From the NCBI RefSeq assembly GCF_010907035.1, contig NZ_QUMK01000050.1, positions 1 through 41,986 on the forward strand: a stretch of 41,986 bases of DNA. The letters run 5' to 3'. Both the position numbers and the translations under genes were made by a program. Below are positions 18,441 through 25,393 of this stretch, one piece after another (within the stretch, counting starts at the first letter, position 1; the number at the start of each line of letters is the position of its first letter). Under the pieces are notes generated by a model, which ran no database searches, had not been told where the DNA came from, and worked only from the letters and a program-made list of their open reading frames with translations. Source of the stretch: Rhodopseudomonas sp. BR0M22. GTDB taxonomy: Bacteria; Pseudomonadota; Alphaproteobacteria; Rhizobiales; Xanthobacteraceae.

Positions 18441-19058
18441 ATGACAAAGCGCGCTGAAGCCAAGTATAAAATCGACCGCCGGATGGGCCAGAACATCTGG
18501 GGCCGTCCGAAGAGCCCGGTCAACCGCCGCGAATACGGCCCCGGCCAGCACGGCCAGCGCCGCAAGGGCAAGCTGTCCGACTTCGGCGTCCAGCTCCGCG
18601 CCAAGCAGAAGCTGAAGGGCTACTACGCCAACATTTCCGAGCGCCAGTTCCACGCCATCTACGTCGAGGCGACCCGTCTGAAGGGCGACTCGGGCGAGAA
18701 CCTGATCGGACTGCTCGAGCGCCGCCTCGACGCGGTGGTGTACCGCGCCAAGTTCGTCGCCACGATGTTCGCTGCGCGCCAGTTCATCAACCACGGCCAC
18801 ATCAAGGTCAACGGCAAGCGCGTCAACATCCCGAGCTACAAGGTGCGGGTCGGTGACGTGATCGAGGTCAAGGAAGCCTCCAAGCAGCTCGCCTTCGTGC
18901 TCGAAGCCAGCCAGCTCGGCGAGCGCGACGTGCCGGACTACATCGAAGTCGACCACAACAAGATGACCGCGAAGTTCGCGCGCATCCCGGCTCTCTCCGA
19001 CGTGCCGTTCGCGGTGCAGATGGAGCCGCATCTGATCGTCGAATTCTATTCGCGCTGA
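18441..19058 (+). CDS. rpsD: 30S ribosomal protein S4
   Basis: S4 is a primary 16S rRNA-binding protein of the small ribosomal subunit. The 205-residue sequence is typical: N-terminal [21 protein letters not shown], then [15 protein letters not shown], and the S4 RNA-binding domain [22 protein letters not shown] at about 112-133. It lacks the zinc-binding cysteines found in some S4 paralogues. GAGGA lies just upstream of the ATG. It is a single-gene unit with its own promoter, structured leader and a strong terminator, not part of an alpha operon here. Confidence 0.98.
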   Translation: MTKRAEAKYKIDRRMGQNIWGRPKSPVNRREYGPGQHGQRRKGKLSDFGVQLRAKQKLKGYYANISERQFHAIYVEATRLKGDSGENLIGLLERRLDAVVYRAKFVATMFAARQFINHGHIKVNGKRVNIPSYKVRVGDVIEVKEASKQLAFVLEASQLGERDVPDYIEVDHNKMTAKFARIPALSDVPFAVQMEPHLIVEFYSR

Positions 19059-19096
19059 TTTCTTCGCACTGATTGCTGCTCAGTTCGATGCATCGA

Positions 19097-19125
19097 GGCC
19101 CCGGTTCGCCGGGGCCTTTTTGTTT
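19097..19125 (+). terminator. Intrinsic terminator of rpsD
   Basis: GGCCCCGG at 19097-19104 pairs perfectly with CCGGGGCC at 19109-19116 around a TTCG tetraloop and is followed by TTTTTGTTT. This is a textbook rho-independent terminator 38 bases after the rpsD stop. Confidence 0.92.
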
Positions 19126-19147
19126 GCGCTGCCTATTCGAAGGCGTT

Positions 19148-19189
19148 TGTCATTCCGGGGCGCGCGAAGCGCGAACCCGGAATCTCGAG
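19148..19189. repeat. CATTCCGGGG palindromic repeat, copy 1
   Basis: ATTCCGGG at 19152-19159 pairs with CCCGGAAT at 19176-19183, and the inner part GCGCG/CGCGA forms a further stem. Copy 2 lies inverted at 19245-19286. The two copies and the rpsD terminator fill most of the 322-base gap before the aldolase gene; I see no gene between 19059 and 19380. Confidence 0.75.
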
Positions 19190-19244
19190 GATATTGCGAA
19201 AGGGAGGTTCGGGGGGTGGGTGGCAAGGCCGCGTCCGTTCACGG

Positions 19245-19286
19245 CGAGATTCCGGGTTCGCTCACTTCGTGAGCGCCCCGGAATGA
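19245..19286. repeat. CATTCCGGGG palindromic repeat, copy 2 (inverted)
   Basis: ATTCCGGG at 19249-19256 pairs with CCCGGAAT at 19277-19284. Read on the minus strand it is the same element as copy 1, with a longer inner stem CGCTCAC/GTGAGCG in place of GCGCG/CGCG. The stem is therefore conserved while its sequence changes. Confidence 0.75.
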
Positions 19287-19380
19287 CGGGTATGTGGCGA
19301 TCGTGGAGATCACATCCCGCTGACCCGATCGTGTCCAGGCAAATACCTTCCGCTTCGCGCACGTCATGTTAGCTTTGGGC

Positions 19381-20448
19381 ATGAGCTACATCCCTTCCCC
19401 GCCCGATCCTTCCGCGCCGCCGGTGCGGATCAACCTGTTGTCCGACACCCAGACCCGGCCGACGCCGGGGATGCGCGAGGCGATGGCGCGCGCCGAGGTC
19501 GGCGACGAGCAGACCGGCGACGATCCGACCACCAACCTGCTGCAGGAGCGCGTCGCGGCGCTGCTCGGCAAACAGGCTGCGGTATTTCTTCCCTCGGGCA
19601 CGATGTGCAACGTGACGACGACTCTCGCGACCTGCCGGCCCAGCGACGAGATCATCGCGCATCGCACCGCCCACATCCTGTCGCGCGAAGGCGGCGCGCA
19701 CGCCGCGCTCGGCGGCTTCCAGATCACGGGCCTGGACGGCGACGATGGCCAGTTCTCGCTGGAGGCGTTCCGCGCCGCGCTGCATCCGAAGACTCGCTAC
19801 GAACCTCCGCAGGTGATGGTCAGCGCCGAGCAGACCGCCAATATCGGCGGCGGGACGATCTGGCCGCAGGCCACGCTCGATGCGATCGCCACTGCCGGCG
19901 AAGACGCTGGTCTGTGGACGCATATCGACGGCGCGCGGCTGATGAACGCGGTGGTCGCCACAGGTATCAGCGCCAAGGCGATGACGGCGCGCTGGGATTC
20001 GGCGTGGATCGATTTCAGCAAGGGACTCGGCGCGCCGGTCGGCGCGGTGCTGGCCGGCCCGCGTGACTTCATCGACGAAGTGTGGCGCTGGAAGCAGCGG
20101 CTCGGCGGCGCGATGCGGCAGTCCGGAGTGATCGCCGCGGCGTGTCTTTACGCGCTCGATCATCAGGTCGATCGCCTTGCCGATGATCACGCCAACGCGC
20201 GCCGCCTCGCCTCGGGGCTGGCGCAGATCGACGGCATCGACGTGCAGACGCCGCAGACCAATCTGGTGTTCTTCAAGCCTGACGGTGCGGGCGTCTCCGG
20301 CGCCGACATGGTCGCACAGCTCCGCCGGCGCGGCGTGGTGCTGGCGATGATGGAGGGACGGATCCGCGCCTGCACCCATCTCGACGTCAGCGCGGACATG
20401 ATCGAGCAAACGCTCGACCACGTCCGCGAGATCGTGCGGGCAGCCTGA
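19381..20448 (+). CDS. ltaE: Low-specificity L-threonine aldolase
   Basis: This 355-residue PLP enzyme cleaves L-threonine or L-allo-threonine into glycine and acetaldehyde, and probably other beta-hydroxy amino acids. The PLP lysine is Lys214 in WIDFSKGLGAPVGAV. Other family features are LLSDTQTRPTPGMREAM at the N-terminus, FLPSGTMCN for the cofactor phosphate, and HIDGARLMNA with Asp183 facing the pyridine nitrogen. I chose the ATG at 19381; a TTG at 19366 in frame would add five residues. Its ribosome binding site is weak. The stop is only three bases from the stop of the converging small gene. Confidence 0.94.
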   Translation: MSYIPSPPDPSAPPVRINLLSDTQTRPTPGMREAMARAEVGDEQTGDDPTTNLLQERVAALLGKQAAVFLPSGTMCNVTTTLATCRPSDEIIAHRTAHILSREGGAHAALGGFQITGLDGDDGQFSLEAFRAALHPKTRYEPPQVMVSAEQTANIGGGTIWPQATLDAIATAGEDAGLWTHIDGARLMNAVVATGISAKAMTARWDSAWIDFSKGLGAPVGAVLAGPRDFIDEVWRWKQRLGGAMRQSGVIAAACLYALDHQVDRLADDHANARRLASGLAQIDGIDVQTPQTNLVFFKPDGAGVSGADMVAQLRRRGVVLAMMEGRIRACTHLDVSADMIEQTLDHVREIVRAA

Positions 20449-20451
20449 CCG

Positions 20452-20721
20452 TTACAGGCAGATCCGGACGCCGGCGGCGTTGACGACGCAGCGGCGACCG
20501 TAATACCCGCGGCCCCGTCCACGTTCCCAGCCGCGACCGCGGCCCCGACCGCGATAGCCTCGGCCGCGTCCACGCCCGCGCTGGGCGTGTGCTTCCGTGC
20601 TGGTCACGCCAGAGACCACCGCTGCGGCGCCGACGAAGCTGAAGCAATAAATGCCGGTGAGAACGATCGCCGCGAGGCTGCGGGATACGAGGCTTGGCCG
20701 ACGATGGGGATGATCAGTCAT
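20452..20721 (-). CDS. Exported Arg-Gly repeat micro-protein
   Basis: I do not recognise a family for this 89-residue protein. A hydrophobic signal (about 14-42, SLAAIVLTGIYCFSFVGAAA and on, ending AHAQ) is followed by a run of GRG/RGRGY units, RGRGRGRGYRGRGRGRGW in part, and a short tail RRCVVNAAGVRICL with two cysteines. The mature part would be about 45 residues, extremely basic and probably unstructured, with a possible C-terminal disulfide. GGAGA lies 5 bases before the ATG at 20721. Binding to nucleic acid, polyphosphate, lipopolysaccharide or peptidoglycan are all conceivable. The coding frame is supported by the export signal and the ribosome binding site. Confidence 0.75.
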   Translation of the reverse strand: MTDHPHRRPSLVSRSLAAIVLTGIYCFSFVGAAAVVSGVTSTEAHAQRGRGRGRGYRGRGRGRGWERGRGRGYYGRRCVVNAAGVRICL

Positions 20722-20930
20722 AAGATCTCCGTTTGCTGCGGGGACGGAACAACGCCGCCAAACTGACGATGCGCTGACGTGCAAAGAGCCGGCGAACCGG
20801 CCGCGGAATGGATCTGCACGCGACTGGAACGCGCGGCAGCCGAAACAGACCCCGCGGATCGATGCGACATATTGAAGCATCGATCCGTTTGCCTGCACAG
20901 TTCCCGCAGCAGCGCGACCGAAACTCGGAC

Positions 20931-21731
20931 CTAAGCCTTGCCGCCGAAGGTCTCGCGCAGCTTGGCCTGGATCTTGGCCATCCCGCCGATCCAGCGATCG
21001 TAATTTTCGGTCTTCTTGCGCATGTAGTCGATCACCTGCGGGTGCGGCAGGATCAGGAAGCTCTCCTGCTCGATGCCCTGCAGCGCATCCTTCGCCACCT
21101 GCTCGGCGGTGAGATCACCGTCAGCCGATTGCGGCCCCTTCGGGATCGAGCGCAGCATGTTGGTGTCGACGCCCTGCGGGCACAGAATCGAGACGCGGAT
21201 GTTGTGCGCCTTGTGGGCGATGGCGAGGCTTTCGGCGAAGCCGACCGCACCGTGCTTGGTCACCGAATAGGCCGGGCTGCCGACCTGCGACAGCAGACCC
21301 GCCGCCGAGATGGTGTTGAGGAAGTAACCGCCGCCGCGCGCCCGATAGCGCGGCACCAAATGACGCGCCGCGTAGACGTGCGCCATCACATGGACCAACC
21401 AGCTCTTCATAAACGGCTCGTCGGAGGAGCCGCCGGCATTCTCCGCCACCGGATCGAAGCCGCCGCCGATCCCAGCGTTGGAGCAGAACAGATCGATCGG
21501 CCCGAACTGACGTTCGGTCTCCTCGATGACGTGCTTGATATCGGCCTCACTGGCAACGTCGCATTTAAACGCCGCGCCGCCGATCGATGCGGCAACCGCT
21601 TCGGCGCGGGCCTGATCGAGGTCGGCGACCACGACCTTGGCGGCGCCGGCCTTGTGAAAGGCTTCGCACAGCGCCTGCCCGATTCCGTTGCCGCCGCCGG
21701 TGACGACGACGACTTTGCCCGCGATCTGCAT
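20931..21731 (-). CDS. Short-chain dehydrogenase/reductase
   Basis: This 266-residue protein is a classical SDR. The cofactor motif TGGGNGIGQ is at 11-19, Asp37 in VADLDQ suggests NAD(H) preference, NAG is at 85-87, and the catalytic residues are Ser142, Tyr155 and Lys159 in YSVTK. The C-terminal part (residues 225-266) is helical and variable, as expected for substrate binding. GGGGGAA lies about 7 bases before the ATG. It lies 59 bases downstream of the HlyIII-type gene on the same strand. The alcohol or ketone substrate is unknown. Confidence 0.94.
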   Translation of the reverse strand: MQIAGKVVVVTGGGNGIGQALCEAFHKAGAAKVVVADLDQARAEAVAASIGGAAFKCDVASEADIKHVIEETERQFGPIDLFCSNAGIGGGFDPVAENAGGSSDEPFMKSWLVHVMAHVYAARHLVPRYRARGGGYFLNTISAAGLLSQVGSPAYSVTKHGAVGFAESLAIAHKAHNIRVSILCPQGVDTNMLRSIPKGPQSADGDLTAEQVAKDALQGIEQESFLILPHPQVIDYMRKKTENYDRWIGGMAKIQAKLRETFGGKA

Positions 21732-21790
21732 GGTTGTTTCCCCCGCTTGTTGTTGGCGGGGGCGTTCTTATCGGAAAGATCCGGCGACCG

Positions 21791-22486
21791 CTACGCCAGC
21801 ACCAGATCCATCACCGCAACGTAGTGGCAGCCGGCGGCGACCAGCACGAAGGCGTGCCAGATCGCGTTCTGGAACCGCAGCCGCCGCCAGGCGTGGAAGA
21901 TCACCCCCAGCGTGTACAGCAGGCCGCCGATCGCCAGGAACCACATCGCCGTGGTGGGCAGCGTCTCGACCACCTGATCGTAGGCGATGATGCCGCTCCA
22001 GCCGAGCGCGAGGTACAGCCCGACCGACAGCTTGTCGAATTTGCCGGGTTTGAACAGCTTGAGCAGGATGCCGATCACCGCGACGCCCCAGACGCCGGCG
22101 AGCAGCGCCAGACCGAACATCTGATCCTTGATCTGGCTGATGATCGGTGTGTAGGTTGCGGCGATCAAAATGTAGATCGCCGAATGGTCGAACCGCCGCA
22201 GCAGCCATTTGCGCGGCGATACCGGCCACAGATTATACGCGGCCGACAGGCCTAGCATCGCCAGCAGCCCGACGACATATACCGATACCGAGACGATCGT
22301 CGGCGTGGAAGCGAACACGCCGGTCAGTGTGACGAGCGCGGTCGCGGCGATCAAACCGGCAACGAGGCCCAGCACATGCACCACGCCATCGGCGATCAGC
22401 TCGGCGCGATCGTAGTTCCAGTGCACCGCGCCCTTGGCGTCGATTCTGGCATGCGACACGATTTGCTTGAGGCGGAAGATCGTCAT
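21791..22486 (-). CDS. HlyIII/PAQR-family membrane protein
   Basis: This 231-residue protein has seven predicted membrane helices and belongs to the hemolysin III/PAQR family. The motif residues are present: GVVHVLG in helix 1, RRFDHSAIYILIAATYTP after helix 3, and FHAWRRLRFQNAIWHAFVLVAAGCHY near the C-terminus. The clustered His and Asp residues form a zinc-dependent, hydrolase-like site in PAQR receptors. Despite the name, haemolysis is not a reliable function for this family; membrane lipid homeostasis is more often discussed. It faces ycjX across a 244-base divergent gap. Confidence 0.93.
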   Translation of the reverse strand: MTIFRLKQIVSHARIDAKGAVHWNYDRAELIADGVVHVLGLVAGLIAATALVTLTGVFASTPTIVSVSVYVVGLLAMLGLSAAYNLWPVSPRKWLLRRFDHSAIYILIAATYTPIISQIKDQMFGLALLAGVWGVAVIGILLKLFKPGKFDKLSVGLYLALGWSGIIAYDQVVETLPTTAMWFLAIGGLLYTLGVIFHAWRRLRFQNAIWHAFVLVAAGCHYVAVMDLVLA

Positions 22487-22548
22487 TGCGGAGCGAACAC
22501 CCTGTTCGAGAACACCTTATCCGAATTGATCTGGCGCATTCATGACGA

Positions 22549-22633
22549 CGGACGGCGATGCGATACCCGCAAGGTGATACGCTCGGCCACCGTCGCCGTC
22601 CGATCGAGCGCGAATTTTCCGCCCGAAAGGCGG
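22549..22633. promoter_or_regulatory. Inverted repeats in the hlyIII-ycjX divergent gap
   Basis: CGGACGGCGA at 22549-22558 is perfectly mirrored by TCGCCGTCCG at 22593-22602, 34 bases apart, and a second hairpin CCGCC/GGCGG lies at 22619-22633. They could be operators or part of a ycjX leader RNA. No clear promoter hexamers are visible. Confidence 0.3.
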
Positions 22634-22730
22634 CAAAGCCAAGACCGGCCCGGCAGGTCGCATTGTCGCACGAATCGGTGGTTTCCGGTTAGTTTCGCCG
22701 GCAACCTCTGACGATTGAACCTTGGCTCGC

Positions 22731-24200
22731 ATGGCCTTCAACTTCTCCAATCTGCTCGAAGATGCGTGGCTGTCGGCGCGGGCGCTCAAGGACTACGGCG
22801 AGAACCTGTTCAATCCCACGATCCGGCTCGGCGTCACCGGCCTGTCGCGCGCCGGCAAGACTGTGTTCATCACCGCGCTCGTCCACGGGTTGTGCCGCGG
22901 CGGCCGGTTTCCGATATTTGAATCAATGTCGACCGGTCGGATCGCCACGGCGCGGCTGGCACCGCAGCCGGACGATGCGGTGCCACGTTTCGCCTATGAG
23001 AACTTCCTCGCCACGCTGATCGAACAGCGGCAATGGCCGAGCTCGACGGTGGACATCAGCGAGTTGCGGCTGGTGATCGACTATCAGCGCAAGAACGGCT
23101 CCGAGCAGACGCTGACGCTCGACATCGTCGACTATCCGGGCGAATGGCTGCTCGACCTGCCGCTGCTCGGCAAGAGCTACGAGCGCTGGGCCGCCGAAAG
23201 TTTGGCGCTGTCGCGGCAGGACCCGCGAGCCCGGGTAGCGCGCGAATGGCACGCTCATCTCGCCACGCTCGATCCCAAGGGACGCGAGAACGAGCAGGAA
23301 ACCCTGAAAGCCGCGCGGCTGTTCACCGCTTACTTGCGCGCCTGTCGCGACGAGCAGTTCGCAATGAGCCTGCTGCCGCCAGGCCGCTTCCTGATGCCGG
23401 GCAACCTCGCCGGCTCGCCGGCGCTGACCTTCGCGCCGCTCGATGTGCCGGACGGCGGCATCGCGCCGGACGGCTCGCTGTGGGCGATGATGCGGCGCCG
23501 ATTCGAAGCCTACAAGGACGCCGTGGTGCGGCCGTTCTTCCGCGATCACTTCGCCCGGCTCGACCGCCAGATCGTGCTGGCCGACGCGCTGTCGGCCTTC
23601 AACGCCGGGCCCGAAGCGCTGCAGGATCTCGAAGCCGCGCTCACCGGCATTCTCGAGTGCTTCCGGGTCGGCCGCTCGACGCTGCTCAGCTCGGTGTTCC
23701 GGCCGCGGATCGACAAGATCCTGTTTGCGGCCACCAAGGCCGACCACCTGCACCATTCCAGCCACGACCGGCTCGAGGCGATCCTGCGCAAGCTGGTCGA
23801 GCAGGCGATGCGGCGGGCCGAATTCGCCGGCGCCAAGGTCGATGTGGTGGCGATGGCCGCGGTGCGCGCCACCCGGGAGGCCCAGGTGCAGCGCGGACGC
23901 GACCGGTTGCCATCGATCGTCGGCACCCCGATCATGGGCGAAATGGCCGAGGGAGAGGTGTTCGACGGCGAAACCGAGGTCGCCACCTTCCCGGGCGATC
24001 TGCCGACCAATCTGCAGGGCCTGTTCCGCGGCGAGGACACCTTCCGCGGGCTCGCCGCCGGCTCGCACCAGGACGCCGACTTCCGCTTTTTGCGCTTCCG
24101 CCCGCCGCGGCTCGACAGCCATGATCCCGACGGTCCGGCGCTGCCTCACATCCGCCTCGACCGGGCGCTTCAGTTCCTGATCGGAGACCGACTGCAATGA
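22731..24200 (+). CDS. ycjX: YcjX-family P-loop GTPase-like protein
   Basis: This 489-residue cytosolic protein is a YcjX-type P-loop NTPase. The Walker A loop GLSRAGKT is at 37-44, the switch II-like motif LDIVDYPGEW follows, and FAATKADHLH supplies a TKAD guanine-specificity motif, so GTP is the likely nucleotide. In enterobacteria ycjX and ycjF belong to the phage-shock regulon, but no psp genes are seen here. The ATG at 22731 is chosen; a TTG at 22722 would add three residues. The stop overlaps the start of the next gene as ATGA, which implies coupled translation. Confidence 0.94.
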   Translation: MAFNFSNLLEDAWLSARALKDYGENLFNPTIRLGVTGLSRAGKTVFITALVHGLCRGGRFPIFESMSTGRIATARLAPQPDDAVPRFAYENFLATLIEQRQWPSSTVDISELRLVIDYQRKNGSEQTLTLDIVDYPGEWLLDLPLLGKSYERWAAESLALSRQDPRARVAREWHAHLATLDPKGRENEQETLKAARLFTAYLRACRDEQFAMSLLPPGRFLMPGNLAGSPALTFAPLDVPDGGIAPDGSLWAMMRRRFEAYKDAVVRPFFRDHFARLDRQIVLADALSAFNAGPEALQDLEAALTGILECFRVGRSTLLSSVFRPRIDKILFAATKADHLHHSSHDRLEAILRKLVEQAMRRAEFAGAKVDVVAMAAVRATREAQVQRGRDRLPSIVGTPIMGEMAEGEVFDGETEVATFPGDLPTNLQGLFRGEDTFRGLAAGSHQDADFRFLRFRPPRLDSHDPDGPALPHIRLDRALQFLIGDRLQ

Positions 24201-25300
24201 CCGAGCGGGTTCCTCCTCGCCGGCCGGCGACGTTCAAACTCACCGACCCGAGCGTAGTGCTGATCGATTCCGACGACGGCGCCAGCAGCTATACGGCCAA
24301 GCCGTCCGCGAAAGCGGACGCCAAGCCTGCCGCGTCGGCGGCCGGCGCTGCTCCTCCGCCGCCGCGCGCACGGGTCGAACTCGCCCGCGAGGCCGAGCCG
24401 CCGATCTCCGCGCCGAAAGCGCCCAAGAGCATCATCAGCCCGAAGAAGGGCTTTCGCTGGGGCACGCTGTTCTGGAGCGCTGCGACCGGCCTGGTGTCGC
24501 TGGCGTTCTGGCTGTGGATCAGCAAGCTGGTCGAGGACCTGTTCGCGCAGAGCCAGACGCTCGGCACCATCGGCATGGTGCTGGCGATCCTGGCCGGCGG
24601 CTCGCTGGCGATCATCATCGGCCGCGAGGCGTTCGGGCTGATCCGGCTGGCTCGGATCGAACAGCTCCACGCCCGCGCCGCGCGCGTGCTGGAGACCGAC
24701 AACAGCGCCGAAGCCCGCGCCATCATCCGCGAGCTGTTGAAGTTCGAGCATCCCAACCCGCAGCTCGCGCATGGCCGCGCCACGCTGCAGAAGCACATCG
24801 ACGACATCATCGACGGCGCCGATCTGATCCGGCTCGCCGAGCGCGAACTGATGACGCCGCTCGACCTCGAAGCGAAGATGCTGATCTCGAAGGCCGCGCA
24901 GCGGGTGTCGCTGGTGACCGCGATCAGCCCGAAGGCGCTGATCGACGTGCTGTTCGTCGCGATCGCCGCGACCCGGCTGATCGGCCAGCTCGCGCGGCTT
25001 TACGGCGGCCGCCCCGGCGCCCTCGGCATGTTCAAGCTGATGCGGCAGACGGTGTCGCACCTCGCCATCACGGGCGGCATCGCGCTGAGCGACAGCGTGA
25101 TGCAATCGGTGCTCGGCCACGGCCTCGCCTCGCGGCTGTCGGCCAAGCTCGGCGAAGGCGTGGTCAACGGCATGCTCACCGCACGGCTCGGCCTCGCCGC
25201 GATCGATCTCACCCGCCCGCTCCCGTTCGATGCCCTTCCCCGGCCGCAGCTCGGCGACCTGGTGAAGGACCTGATGAAGAAGCGGGAGAAGGAAGAGTAG
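24197..25300 (+). CDS. ycjF: YcjF-family membrane protein (DUF697)
   Basis: This 367-residue inner-membrane protein follows the YcjF/TIGR01620 plan. It has a disordered Ala/Pro/Lys-rich N-terminus (1 to about 85), two membrane helices at about 88-108 and 122-143, and a long C-terminal DUF697 domain that includes ISPKALIDVLFVAIAATRLIGQLARLYGGRPG. Its ATG lies inside the ycjX stop. YcjX and YcjF are nearly always paired, so this protein probably anchors the GTPase at the membrane and takes part in envelope-stress responses. The precise activity is not established. Confidence 0.93.
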   Translation: MTERVPPRRPATFKLTDPSVVLIDSDDGASSYTAKPSAKADAKPAASAAGAAPPPPRARVELAREAEPPISAPKAPKSIISPKKGFRWGTLFWSAATGLVSLAFWLWISKLVEDLFAQSQTLGTIGMVLAILAGGSLAIIIGREAFGLIRLARIEQLHARAARVLETDNSAEARAIIRELLKFEHPNPQLAHGRATLQKHIDDIIDGADLIRLAERELMTPLDLEAKMLISKAAQRVSLVTAISPKALIDVLFVAIAATRLIGQLARLYGGRPGALGMFKLMRQTVSHLAITGGIALSDSVMQSVLGHGLASRLSAKLGEGVVNGMLTARLGLAAIDLTRPLPFDALPRPQLGDLVKDLMKKREKEE

Positions 25301-25393
25301 TGGCGCTCTGGCACCCCGGGCAGACGTTCGGCAATGCATTTGCCGAGGACACAGCGTGTTGACGCTGGCCGCTATTCCTTCGACAACTGATCG

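Noticed and set aside
19073-19372. Frame of about 99 codons between rpsD and ltaE
   Set aside because: It begins next to the rpsD terminator and passes through two repeat copies, so it is not a gene.
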